DNA from: Lactonifactor longoviformis DSM 17459
GTDB taxonomy: Bacteria > Bacillota > Clostridia > Lachnospirales > Lachnospiraceae
Direction of reading: 5' to 3'
Assembly: GCF_900129135.1 (NCBI RefSeq)
Contig: NZ_FQVI01000025.1
Coordinates: forward strand, 1 to 64,000
Length of the DNA stretch: 64,000 nt
Under the pieces are notes generated by a model that saw only the letters and a list, made by a program, of their open reading frames with translations, made no database searches and was not told the DNA's origin. The position numbers were made by a program, and so were the translations under genes. Position 1 is the first letter of the stretch, and each line of letters begins with the position of its first letter. This document shows positions 36,000-43,963 of the stretch, piece after piece.

Positions 36000-37055
36000 T
36001 CAGATAATGATCTCACCGTCTGCATAGATATCCTCGTAGAGTGTCTCCAGAGACGGCTCATGGCATTGGGTATCCGCATATGCAATGGCTTCCTGGATTT
36101 CAGCTGCCGCCCGTTTTTGAATATCCTCCAGTTCCTCCTTCGGCACTCCTGCGCTCTCCAGGAATTCCCTGGTCCTCGTCACCGGTTCTATATCGTACAG
36201 TACCGATATCCTCTCAAGGTCCTTTTCGTCTCTGTAGTTCTGGTCGTCTCCCACATGATGGCCCAGCATCCTCATATAGCGTGCCTCGATCAGGGTGGGT
36301 CCTTCCCCTGCCCTTGCTCTGGCTGCTGCGTCCCTGACGGCTTTGTACACTTCAAATACATTAAATCCGTCAATCTGTATGCCGGGCATCCCAAAGCCCT
36401 CCGCCCGCTTATAGGCGTCGTGCTCCTTTGTCACCCTCCAGTAGTCCGTCCCTATGGCCCACTGGTTATACTCGCACAGAAATATTACCGGCAGGTTCCA
36501 GGCTGCCGCCATATTCAGAGTCTCCGAAAAGGGACCCTGGTTGCAGGCTCCGTCCCCGAAAAAGCTGAGTGAAACTTTTCCGTTTTTCTGAAGCTTTGCC
36601 GAGAGAGCAGCTCCGGCGGCAGGGGCAATGCCGCTGCCCACAATCCCTGTTGCTCCCAGGATTCCGCTTTTCACATCTGCGATGTGCATGGAACCTCCTT
36701 TCCCTTTGTTGTAGCCTTCCGCCTTTCCGAACAGTTCCGCAAACATCCTTCCCGGAGAAGCGCCTCTGGCAAGTGCATGCCCGTGTCCCCTGTGGGTACT
36801 GGTGATGTAATCCCCCTTTTCCAGGGCATGACAGGCTCCCACAGCAATTGCCTCCCCGTAATAATACGCATGGCACATACCCCTGATCTTATTCGCCCTC
36901 CAGAGATCCCGCACCTTTAACTCAAATTCCCGGATTTGGCAGATACTGTAGAACATTTCTTTTGCCTCAGCCAGAGACAAGTCCTCCGGCAGCTCCCTCA
37001 TAGGTGTGTAACTGGGGATAATTGATTTGATTTGTTCCGCTTTTTCATTCTCCAT
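36000..37055 (-). CDS. E1 component alpha subunit, thiamine-dependent dehydrogenase
   Basis: A 351-residue AcoA/PdhA-type subunit. The thiamine diphosphate motif runs from FFGDGACNQG to EYNQWAIGT, and the loop containing GHHVGDD is also present. ATG 37055 has GGAGG eight bases upstream. The ATG at 37070 is only two bases from its own AAGGAG. It is the first gene of the fifteen-gene operon, facing the LacI-type regulator. An operator-like TATAACAAA sits between the promoter and this start. Confidence 0.92.
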   Translation of the reverse strand: MENEKAEQIKSIIPSYTPMRELPEDLSLAEAKEMFYSICQIREFELKVRDLWRANKIRGMCHAYYYGEAIAVGACHALEKGDYITSTHRGHGHALARGASPGRMFAELFGKAEGYNKGKGGSMHIADVKSGILGATGIVGSGIAPAAGAALSAKLQKNGKVSLSFFGDGACNQGPFSETLNMAAAWNLPVIFLCEYNQWAIGTDYWRVTKEHDAYKRAEGFGMPGIQIDGFNVFEVYKAVRDAAARARAGEGPTLIEARYMRMLGHHVGDDQNYRDEKDLERISVLYDIEPVTRTREFLESAGVPKEELEDIQKRAAAEIQEAIAYADTQCHEPSLETLYEDIYADGEIII

Positions 37056-37087
37056 TTCTGATCCCTCCATAACTCCTTGGCAGACTA

Positions 37088-37212
37088 TATAACAAAAGCT
37101 TTAACTTATCTGTATCATACCACAAATTATTTGCCTACTTCTACGCAATATTTTTGGATTTTATTCATATTTATAACAAATATGCGGCATCTTTTTTGTT
37201 TAATTTGTTATA
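37088..37212. promoter_or_regulatory. Divergent control region: repeated TATAACAAA elements and operon promoter
   Basis: TATAACAAA occurs at 37088-37096 and 37172-37180, and inverted as TTTGTTATA at 37204-37212. The latter two form an inverted repeat (TATAACAAAT ... ATTTGTTATA). On the minus strand an extended -10 (TGG-TATGAT, 37119-37114) is the best promoter for the long operon, with no clear -35. The elements are likely binding sites for the divergent LacI-type regulator, though they lack the usual CG-centred LacI palindrome. Confidence 0.5.
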
Positions 37213-37280
37213 TCTGTCTTTTTGACTAGCAATCCGGCAATGTCTCTCAATATTATTAGAATATTTTTCCATTGCTTGTC

Positions 37281-37309
37281 TTGCGTATTCCAATTTTTTT
37301 GTGTATACT
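37281..37309 (+). promoter_or_regulatory. SigmaA promoter of the LacI-type regulator
   Basis: TTGCGT (37281-37286) and TATACT (37304-37309) are separated by 17 bases, placing transcription start near 37316, about 25 bases before the regulator's ATG. Confidence 0.55.
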
Positions 37310-37342
37310 TTGGATTAATAGAATAGATTAGGAGGTTGAATT

Positions 37343-38422
37343 ATGCGAGTTACGCTTTACGAGATTGCCCAGGCCACTGGGGTATCTGTCTCTACTGTCT
37401 CCCGGGTGCTTAACAATGACAAAAGCAAACCGGCCAGCAAAGCAACCACAGAGCGCATCATAAAGGCAGCCTACGATCTGGGATACTATACACGCACCCC
37501 GGAGATTGAGACATACATTCCAGAACCGGCGCACAGGAATCTGACCTGCTTCCTGGCGTCTGCCAGTGATACCTACAATGACTACTTTTTCTCCCAGCTT
37601 CTGCTGGGCATTCAGGAGGAGTCCGGACGGATGGGGTATTCCATTACACATACATTTTCCACTTCCACAGAAAGTGCGGAATCCATCTGCAAAAGAATCT
37701 CCGACACCTCACCGGATGGTGTCATTTTGATGGGACGAGTCAGCAAAAAGATTATGAATTTTCTTAATAACCTCACTTTGAATATGGTGTATACCGGACT
37801 GAATAAGCTGGATGTCAGCATTGACCAGGTAATCTGCGACGGCTACGGGGCCATTGTTGATTCCGTTAATTATCTGGCAAAATGCGGATTTACAAAGATT
37901 GGGTTTATTGGGACGATTCCCTCAGAGAAATCGGATATTCTAAATGAGCATCGTTTCCGCGCTTTCTCAGACGCAGTAAAGCTCAATGATTTGAAGTTAG
38001 ATATGAATCTGTGCAAGAATATTCAGCTTGGCACAGAACAGGCCTATAATGCGGTTATAGAATTGCTGAGAAGCGGAGAGATCCCAGAGGCTTTTTGCTG
38101 TGCCAATGATATGGTGGCCATTGGGGTAATCAGCGCGCTGACGGATTATCAGTACCGTGTGCCGGAGGATGTATCTGTCATCGGTCTGGATGATATTGAG
38201 ATGGCTAAATTTATGAAGCCCAGGCTCACCACGTTTAATATGCAGAACCGGGAGCTGGGCAAATTCGCTGTGAAGATTCTCGATGACAGAATCAACGGCC
38301 TTCACTCCGTACCCGTGGTCATACAGCTTCCAAGCACCTTGATGGTGCGCGACAGCTGTACTCCCAATCCCAGAAACCACACCGCTTCTGTAGATCTCCC
38401 AAAAGCGGAACACAAAGGCTGA
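37343..38422 (+). CDS. LacI-family transcriptional regulator
   Basis: A 359-residue LacI/GalR regulator. The HTH is at residues 4-25 (TLYEIAQATGVSVSTVSRVL) with hinge helix, followed by a periplasmic-binding-like effector domain ending in DVSVIGLDDIEMAKFMKP. AGGAGG precedes the ATG. It diverges from the fifteen-gene operon and is the obvious candidate controller, binding a sugar- or polyol-like effector. The following terminator stem includes its stop codon. Confidence 0.92.
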   Translation: MRVTLYEIAQATGVSVSTVSRVLNNDKSKPASKATTERIIKAAYDLGYYTRTPEIETYIPEPAHRNLTCFLASASDTYNDYFFSQLLLGIQEESGRMGYSITHTFSTSTESAESICKRISDTSPDGVILMGRVSKKIMNFLNNLTLNMVYTGLNKLDVSIDQVICDGYGAIVDSVNYLAKCGFTKIGFIGTIPSEKSDILNEHRFRAFSDAVKLNDLKLDMNLCKNIQLGTEQAYNAVIELLRSGEIPEAFCCANDMVAIGVISALTDYQYRVPEDVSVIGLDDIEMAKFMKPRLTTFNMQNRELGKFAVKILDDRINGLHSVPVVIQLPSTLMVRDSCTPNPRNHTASVDLPKAEHKG

Positions 38423-38450
38423 CGCATCAAAGCTCTGCGTCAGCCTTTGT
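38414..38450 (+). terminator. Bidirectional terminator between lacI-type gene and iron alcohol dehydrogenase gene
   Basis: AAAGGCTGACGCA (38414-38426) pairs perfectly with TGCGTCAGCCTTT (38436-38448). The stem contains the regulator's TGA stop. Weak T-tracts occur on both strands, so it may serve both convergent genes. Confidence 0.75.
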
Positions 38451-38470
38451 ATTAAACTGCGGTTTTCATA

Positions 38471-39715
38471 TCAGCAAAATTCATACGGTATCTCACCCGT
38501 GGTCACTTTGGAATAGTAATCAATCCGCTCAATAATATGAGCAAACTCTTTCATCCTTGTCACCCTGGGGTAATTGCAGTCAGGATTTTTTGTCTTATCC
38601 TTATTGTTAAAGATGGGATGCCGGAGCATCTTCTCCAATACCTCTTCCCCGCTGTATCCCCACGCCTCAAAGCTTTTATCCGAAGCCAGGTGGAGATCGC
38701 GGTTCAGCTGTATCACCCAGTCAATGAGCATTTTCACCTGGAAATCACCCTCTGACACATTTTGTTTTGCCAGAGCGTTATATGCCTTCCGGTACTTTTC
38801 CTTACACCCCAGGCCGTTCCATTCAATCACAGCCGGAAGCGCCATGGCGCAGGCATCTCCGTGGGGCATGTGGAAGGGTTCCTCCCCCATGGGATGGGTA
38901 ATCACGTGATCCTGGCCGATGCTGGCAATGCCCAGCGAAAATCCCGCGTACATGCAGGCCAGACTCATTTTATCCGCATATTCATCCACAGCCGGGTTTG
39001 CCGCAAAGGGACGGATGCAGTCGCCGATGAGTTCCAGGGAGTGGAGGGAAAAGAGCTCTGTAAAATCGTTGGCACTCATACTCGTGTAGGATTCCAGCGC
39101 ATGTGTCAGGGCATCCACTGCTGTGGCAGCCGCAATGTGGAAGGGAAGTCCCGCCAGCAGATCCGGATCCAGAACCGCGTAGGAAGGCAGTATGGAGTCA
39201 TGGGAGGGCACCAGTTTGAAGCCATTCTCATCACAGATTACTGCGTTGCGGCACACGTCGCTTCCGGTACCTGCAGTGGAAGGAACTGCAATCATTGGAT
39301 AGGTCTTGTGTTTCAGCGGTACCTGGGGCGGGATTCCGATAAAATCCATCACTTTTTTGCCGGAATCCCCAACAATGGCTACGCCTTTGGCGGTATCCAT
39401 GGTGCTGCCTCCCCCTACTGCGATCATTACCTGGGCCCTGAACTCCCGGAATGCCGGAACAGCCTCCCCGTCAATGGTTGCCGCTTCCGGGTTAGGGCGC
39501 ACATTATCAAAGATAAAGTAGGAAACCCCTGCTTCTTTTAACATTTTTTCAAAGGGATCTATCACACCTGCCTTATAAAGCCCCGGATCTGCGATGAGCA
39601 TCACACGGTCCCATCCCTCTGTTTCCAAAATATTTGGAATCATCTGTATGCACCCTGATCCCTGATAGATCCGCTGCATAATTCCGAACTGTAAGTATTT
39701 CTTTGTTCTTGCCAT
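38471..39715 (-). CDS. Iron-containing alcohol dehydrogenase
   Basis: A 414-residue group III (Fe) alcohol dehydrogenase. NAD-binding AVGGGSTMDTAKG is near 98-110. Metal ligands are in TAVDALTHALES (Asp/His) and HPMGEEPFHMPHGDACA (two His). GGGAGG precedes the ATG. It is the third gene of an operon with a UGSC-like protein and an FAD oxidoreductase, so it may reduce or oxidise an aldehyde/alcohol in that pathway. Substrate unknown. Confidence 0.9.
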   Translation of the reverse strand: MARTKKYLQFGIMQRIYQGSGCIQMIPNILETEGWDRVMLIADPGLYKAGVIDPFEKMLKEAGVSYFIFDNVRPNPEAATIDGEAVPAFREFRAQVMIAVGGGSTMDTAKGVAIVGDSGKKVMDFIGIPPQVPLKHKTYPMIAVPSTAGTGSDVCRNAVICDENGFKLVPSHDSILPSYAVLDPDLLAGLPFHIAAATAVDALTHALESYTSMSANDFTELFSLHSLELIGDCIRPFAANPAVDEYADKMSLACMYAGFSLGIASIGQDHVITHPMGEEPFHMPHGDACAMALPAVIEWNGLGCKEKYRKAYNALAKQNVSEGDFQVKMLIDWVIQLNRDLHLASDKSFEAWGYSGEEVLEKMLRHPIFNNKDKTKNPDCNYPRVTRMKEFAHIIERIDYYSKVTTGEIPYEFC

Positions 39716-39730
39716 ATGAAACCTCCCTGT

Positions 39731-41200
39731 TTAGTGTGTACCGTCCAATATTGCACCCTGTTCCTTTAAAATTTTCTGGAGTTCGCTTACATCACCCTCA
39801 AGCTCTCTGGGTGAAACACCTTTTTTGCTGCAAAGAGCCCCTGCCACGCCTGCCGCCTGGCCTGTGATCATGGTCTGATGCAGATACCTGAGATATGCAT
39901 CCCGGTCTGTAGATACATGTTTCCCCGCCACCAGAAGGTTCTCTGCCTTTTGGGGCACCAGACATCTGTAAGGAATATCATAGGATCCCCCGTCCTTCGG
40001 GCAGACCTTTTCTACCTGGGCAATGGTATTCTTGTCAACTGTGTGGTGGGCCCCGGCCTTAAAGTGGCTCTTGCCGATAACATCCCCAAACTCCTTACCC
40101 TCTGCAACATCGTCCCTTGTCAGTCTGTAGTCCCCCATAATCCTTCTGCCTTCCCGCAGCCGCATCTCCGGACACATCCTGGTAAGGTATGCATTCTTAA
40201 ACCCGGGAATATATTTGCGGAAGAATTTGATGGCTATTGCATTCTGCCTTCTGCACTCAATCTCACCCTTCGTCAGATCCCAGGCATCGTCTGTGAGGAC
40301 AAAGGGAACCTGAGAGGAATGCTGCATATGGGCCTGCAGGTGTCCTCCCTCTCTGGGCGTGATAAAAAATCCCACGCCGCTGAATTCGTGCCATTCGCCG
40401 GTCTCCAGTCCCATCTTGTGAAAGTCAATAAATCCCATCATCTCCCCGAACATTGCGGGATCTTTGCAGGTTTTATAGAACTCCAGGGCTTTCTGATGCG
40501 CCTCCTCTTTTCTCTCGTCAGACCAGTGGGGAAGCGTATGCTCAAACCATACCAGCTGATCCGGATTCTGGTGTATCCAGTCCATCAGCTCTTCCCAGTC
40601 CACACCATCCATTGTAAAGGAAATGGTATGGGGCTGTACAGTATTTCTGTCCACATATTCGTAGGGGGCGCCGGCTCTCACTGCAATATCTCCCTCACCT
40701 GTGCAGTCAATGACAATCTTTCCTTCAATCACAACCGTTCCGTTGGTATTCTCCACAACGATTCCCGTTACTTTTTCTTCTTCCTTTGTCACGTCAACCA
40801 CAAGGCTGTGCAGCAGAAGCTCCACACCGGCCTCCTCCATCATCTGGAAAATGGTGATCGAGAACCAGTCCGGATCCACATAAGAGAAGGTATACCCCGC
40901 CTCCAGGCGGTGTTCCGGCTTCAGATGGGGAAGGGCATGCCCCTCCTTCAGCATACGGCTGTGAATCTCCTCGATGATTCCCCCCGCATCCTGCTCACCC
41001 AGAGGATTGAACAGATGGGCAAAGGCAAATCCCGGAGGGCCCGAAAAGCAGAGCTGTCCTCCCAGGGATCCTACCCGCTCTACCAGGAGAGTGGATGCCC
41101 CTGCTCTGGCCGCGGCAATGGCTGCAGCCACCCCTGAGGTTCCTCCCCCGCATACAATTACATCATACTTTTTGTCATAAACGATTTGATCCCGTGCCAT
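39731..41200 (-). CDS. FAD-dependent oxidoreductase (FAD_oxidored family)
   Basis: A 489-residue flavoprotein. The N-terminal dinucleotide fold has VIVCGGGTSGVAAAIAAARAG, followed by a glycine-rich ERVGSLGG and a later DCTGEGDIA. The C-terminal segment RCLVPQKAENLLVAGKH is typical of the PF12831 family, whose members act on varied organic substrates. GGGGG precedes the ATG. It lies between the UGSC-like and iron alcohol dehydrogenase genes with 15-base gaps. Exact reaction unknown. Confidence 0.87.
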   Translation of the reverse strand: MARDQIVYDKKYDVIVCGGGTSGVAAAIAAARAGASTLLVERVGSLGGQLCFSGPPGFAFAHLFNPLGEQDAGGIIEEIHSRMLKEGHALPHLKPEHRLEAGYTFSYVDPDWFSITIFQMMEEAGVELLLHSLVVDVTKEEEKVTGIVVENTNGTVVIEGKIVIDCTGEGDIAVRAGAPYEYVDRNTVQPHTISFTMDGVDWEELMDWIHQNPDQLVWFEHTLPHWSDERKEEAHQKALEFYKTCKDPAMFGEMMGFIDFHKMGLETGEWHEFSGVGFFITPREGGHLQAHMQHSSQVPFVLTDDAWDLTKGEIECRRQNAIAIKFFRKYIPGFKNAYLTRMCPEMRLREGRRIMGDYRLTRDDVAEGKEFGDVIGKSHFKAGAHHTVDKNTIAQVEKVCPKDGGSYDIPYRCLVPQKAENLLVAGKHVSTDRDAYLRYLHQTMITGQAAGVAGALCSKKGVSPRELEGDVSELQKILKEQGAILDGTH

Positions 41201-41215
41201 AAAAATTCCCCCTGT

Positions 41216-42928
41216 CTATTTTTTAAATTCTTCAATTGATTTTGCTATCGTTCCGTCCGGAAGTGCTACCGGTTCCACAATCCCCTCACTGTGCAGCGCC
41301 CAGGGAAGAATAACTCCGGAATGGCCCCCTCTTCCCCCGATTACTACGACTTCCACGTCTTTTGGAGTCCTGGTAACCGGCATGGGATGGCGGTTGGCAA
41401 AGCTGGCCGGCCGCACCGGAACCAGTCCCCGGTTTCTAACCATTGGAACCTCATGGTATACATAGGTGTGAATATGTTCCTGAATCATTTCCTTTGTGTA
41501 TCCGCTCTTTTTCAGCATCATCCCGTGGTCAGGCGTAAGGCAAACTACCAGCGGGCCCGGCATATAGGCATTGTTGGACCCCAGAGTGGTACAGCAGTGG
41601 GTTATGGTATCCAAAAGATCGTGGCCGTCCAGGCTGAGGAAATCTATAATATCGTGTATAGGCTCCGCCTTCAGAACATATACGGTTGTAGTCTCACTGT
41701 CAAAGTGATCCTCGTTAATCATATTCCACTGTGCCAAATCCGGCTCCTCTGCGAAGCAGTAGGTAAACTCAGCCTGGGAAGCGATACAGTCAAGATCGCA
41801 GATACCCGGAACAGATCGGAAAATATTCATAATCACCAGATTCACCGCCCGGCCGATGGTGGCATTGGCCGGATACCCCGGTCCCTGGCAGCCCTGCCTG
41901 CCGGAAATCCCCAGTTCCCGGGCAATAGGTCCTGACACAATGACCATGTTTCCGCCGGGATGGGAGGTTGTTACAGACTGGTTCAGGTTATACAGAGGAC
42001 TGTTTAATGCTTTGAATACAGCAATCAGCACCGGCATGGCATTGGGCTTGCATCCCGCCATTACAGCAGCTATGGCTGCATCCTTTACGGTCACCTCCTT
42101 GCCGCTGGGTCCGCTGGCGCTGCACAGCACCATATCTTCGGGGAAGGGGCAGTATTCCATCATCCTCTCATATCTGGCTCTGGTGGGGGGGATGATGGGG
42201 AGACCGTCGCTGATATGTTCCTGGTTAAAGAAGTCATTGATTTCTTCCAGATAAGCCCCTGGTTCCAGCAGCATTTCTTCTTCTACCGAAAGGTTCTCTG
42301 TCAGGGGAAGCAGTCCGTCCGCTCTCGGAGGGATTTTATCCATCTTGAAATCGATGCGTGCCAGTTCCTCCAGCTCTTTTCCGTTTGTGGTAAGGGAACG
42401 GATAATATAATCCCATTTTTTATCTACCTCAGCCTCAATCTCTTCTACGGTGCTGGCCTGATAGATATCTACCGAACACAGGCAGAGATGACCGGCCCTG
42501 TAGACACCCACGCCTTCTGTGATCCCGGTTCCTGGAGGTGCTGTCATATATACCGTGGGAATTCCCAGTTCCTCCAGTGCAATGGACAGCACAGTTGTAG
42601 ATGAGGAGGTTCCCATATCTCCGAATGCCACGATTGCTGCAGAAGGTTTTTCTTTCGCCAGCATTTGGGCGTACTCCTTAAGTTTTCCCGCATCCTTTCC
42701 CCTCACGGTCTCTGTGTACTCCACAAAGTTTTCAATGCCCAGTTCTCTCAGATGTTCCTTAATGCGGTCAAATACGGTGTAGTAATTGCAGAATCCCAAT
42801 TTTGTATTATTATAAAACAGGATCTTTCCTGTCTTTAATTCTTCCAGGGATACTCTTGGTGCAAGTGTAATCTTTCTCCTCTCCTGATACCCCCTGGGAT
42901 CGAGAATCGAATTGAACTGTAGTGCCAT
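41216..42928 (-). CDS. UGSC-like/reductase-type protein lacking the Sec/Cys motif
   Basis: A 570-residue protein of uncertain function. Residues about 30-180 resemble the UGSC-type domain related to clostridial glycine-reductase-type selenoproteins. At the position where relatives have a Sec/Cys motif the sequence is FGDMGTSSSTT (102-112), with no Cys and no in-frame TGA. The second part (about 225-570) has conserved-looking SDGLPIIPPTRARYE and TTSHPGGNMVIVSGPIA segments typical of a separate domain found fused to it. AAAGGAGAGG precedes the ATG. First gene of the three-gene operon. I recognise the family only by pattern. Confidence 0.6.
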   Translation of the reverse strand: MALQFNSILDPRGYQERRKITLAPRVSLEELKTGKILFYNNTKLGFCNYYTVFDRIKEHLRELGIENFVEYTETVRGKDAGKLKEYAQMLAKEKPSAAIVAFGDMGTSSSTTVLSIALEELGIPTVYMTAPPGTGITEGVGVYRAGHLCLCSVDIYQASTVEEIEAEVDKKWDYIIRSLTTNGKELEELARIDFKMDKIPPRADGLLPLTENLSVEEEMLLEPGAYLEEINDFFNQEHISDGLPIIPPTRARYERMMEYCPFPEDMVLCSASGPSGKEVTVKDAAIAAVMAGCKPNAMPVLIAVFKALNSPLYNLNQSVTTSHPGGNMVIVSGPIARELGISGRQGCQGPGYPANATIGRAVNLVIMNIFRSVPGICDLDCIASQAEFTYCFAEEPDLAQWNMINEDHFDSETTTVYVLKAEPIHDIIDFLSLDGHDLLDTITHCCTTLGSNNAYMPGPLVVCLTPDHGMMLKKSGYTKEMIQEHIHTYVYHEVPMVRNRGLVPVRPASFANRHPMPVTRTPKDVEVVVIGGRGGHSGVILPWALHSEGIVEPVALPDGTIAKSIEEFKK

Positions 42929-43174
42929 AAATACCTCTCCTTTCCTGAAGCTTGATTTGTTATTGTCTTTCCGTTGCTAACATTGTTGCAGTTTTTTCAG
43001 ATATTTTCAACAGTTCCAGACTATGTGTCAATTAATTCATTTTGCCAAAAACTTGACACCTTTTTTTGCCTGTCATTTTTTTGTCATACACGGAAAATGC
43101 CAATGCTCCTGTTTCTATTCTCCCGGCAGAGAAGATCCGTTAAGATATAACAAAAAGAAGGGAGGATACACGTT

Positions 43175-43873
43175 ATGCCGACTGGTGTATTAGTTAATGG
43201 AATCTGCGTTGTGATAGGAGGGATCTTTGGGGGGCTGTTTGGCAAGAAGCTGCCGAAGTATATTGTTGATACGCTGCCTAATATTTTTGGTATCTCTGCA
43301 ATGAGCATGGGGATCAGCCTGATTGTGCACGTTTCATCTCTGTCTGCCGTGATACTGGCACTCATCGTTGGCACCCTGATCGGGGAGACGCTTCATCTGG
43401 AGACCAGAATCAGCAGCGGGCTCCACCGCATTCTGTGCAGGAATCAGCAAAGCGACCGGCAGGCGGAGTTCATGTCTGTTATGATTAGCATGATAGTTTT
43501 ATTCGGCTTCAGCGGCACCGGGGTATTCGGCGCTCTCAATTCAGGCTTCTCCGGGGACCATACCATATTATTTGCCAAGTCGATCCTTGACTTTTTTACG
43601 GCTATTATCTTCGGTGCCACACTGGGATATGCCATCTGTATTACGGCAGTTCCCCAGACCACGCTGGGGCTTATCCTGTTTTTCTGCTCATCCTCGCTGC
43701 TCCCCCTGCTGACGGACCCCATGATCGCTGATTTTAAGGCCTGCGGGGGAATGATCACCTTTGCAGTGGGACTGAAGATGAGCAAAATCAAACACTATAA
43801 TGTGCTGAATCTGGTACCCGCCCTGGTTCTGGTTATGCCGTTCTCTTACTTGTGGGGGCTTCTGCCCTTTTGA
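43175..43873 (+). CDS. DUF554 integral membrane protein
   Basis: A 232-residue protein with about seven helices, matching the DUF554 (YdfK/YqgA) family: N-terminal MPTGVLVNGICVVIGGIFGG, GTLIGE, and GGMITFAVGLKM near the end. The function of the family is unknown, presumably transport. GGGAGG precedes the ATG, and a TATAACAAAA sequence like those at the LacI-regulated operon lies about 30 bases upstream. It stands alone, diverging from the UGSC-like operon across a 246-base AT-rich gap in which no other feature is clear. Confidence 0.85.
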   Translation: MPTGVLVNGICVVIGGIFGGLFGKKLPKYIVDTLPNIFGISAMSMGISLIVHVSSLSAVILALIVGTLIGETLHLETRISSGLHRILCRNQQSDRQAEFMSVMISMIVLFGFSGTGVFGALNSGFSGDHTILFAKSILDFFTAIIFGATLGYAICITAVPQTTLGLILFFCSSSLLPLLTDPMIADFKACGGMITFAVGLKMSKIKHYNVLNLVPALVLVMPFSYLWGLLPF

Positions 43874-43888
43874 GCGGGAGCCCTGGGT

Positions 43889-43941
43889 GCAAAAAGGAGA
43901 AAAGCCAGGAAACGTCTCTCCTGCCTTTTCTCCTTTTTTGC
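43889..43941. terminator. Bidirectional terminator
   Basis: A long stem GCAAAAAGGAGAAAAG / CTTTTCTCCTTTTTTGC with an inner CAGG/CCTG extension. Its A- and T-runs give proper terminators in both directions, for the DUF554 gene (+) and the HTH regulator gene (-). Confidence 0.88.
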
Positions 43942-43963
43942 CCTCCGCGTACACGGTATTATG

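Noticed and set aside
37204-37217. The 14-mer TTTGTTATATCTGT shared with 16563-16576
   Set aside because: A window this size is expected to contain a number of 14-base matches by chance, and both sites are in AT-rich DNA. Not treated as a shared operator without further copies.
39878-41137. A 419-codon plus-strand open frame
   Set aside because: It is antisense to the FAD oxidoreductase gene, which has the FAD-binding motif, ribosome binding site and operon spacing.
41216-42928. A selenoprotein with in-frame TGA
   Set aside because: The frame is open throughout, and the motif position has Met/Ser/Thr rather than TGA or Cys.
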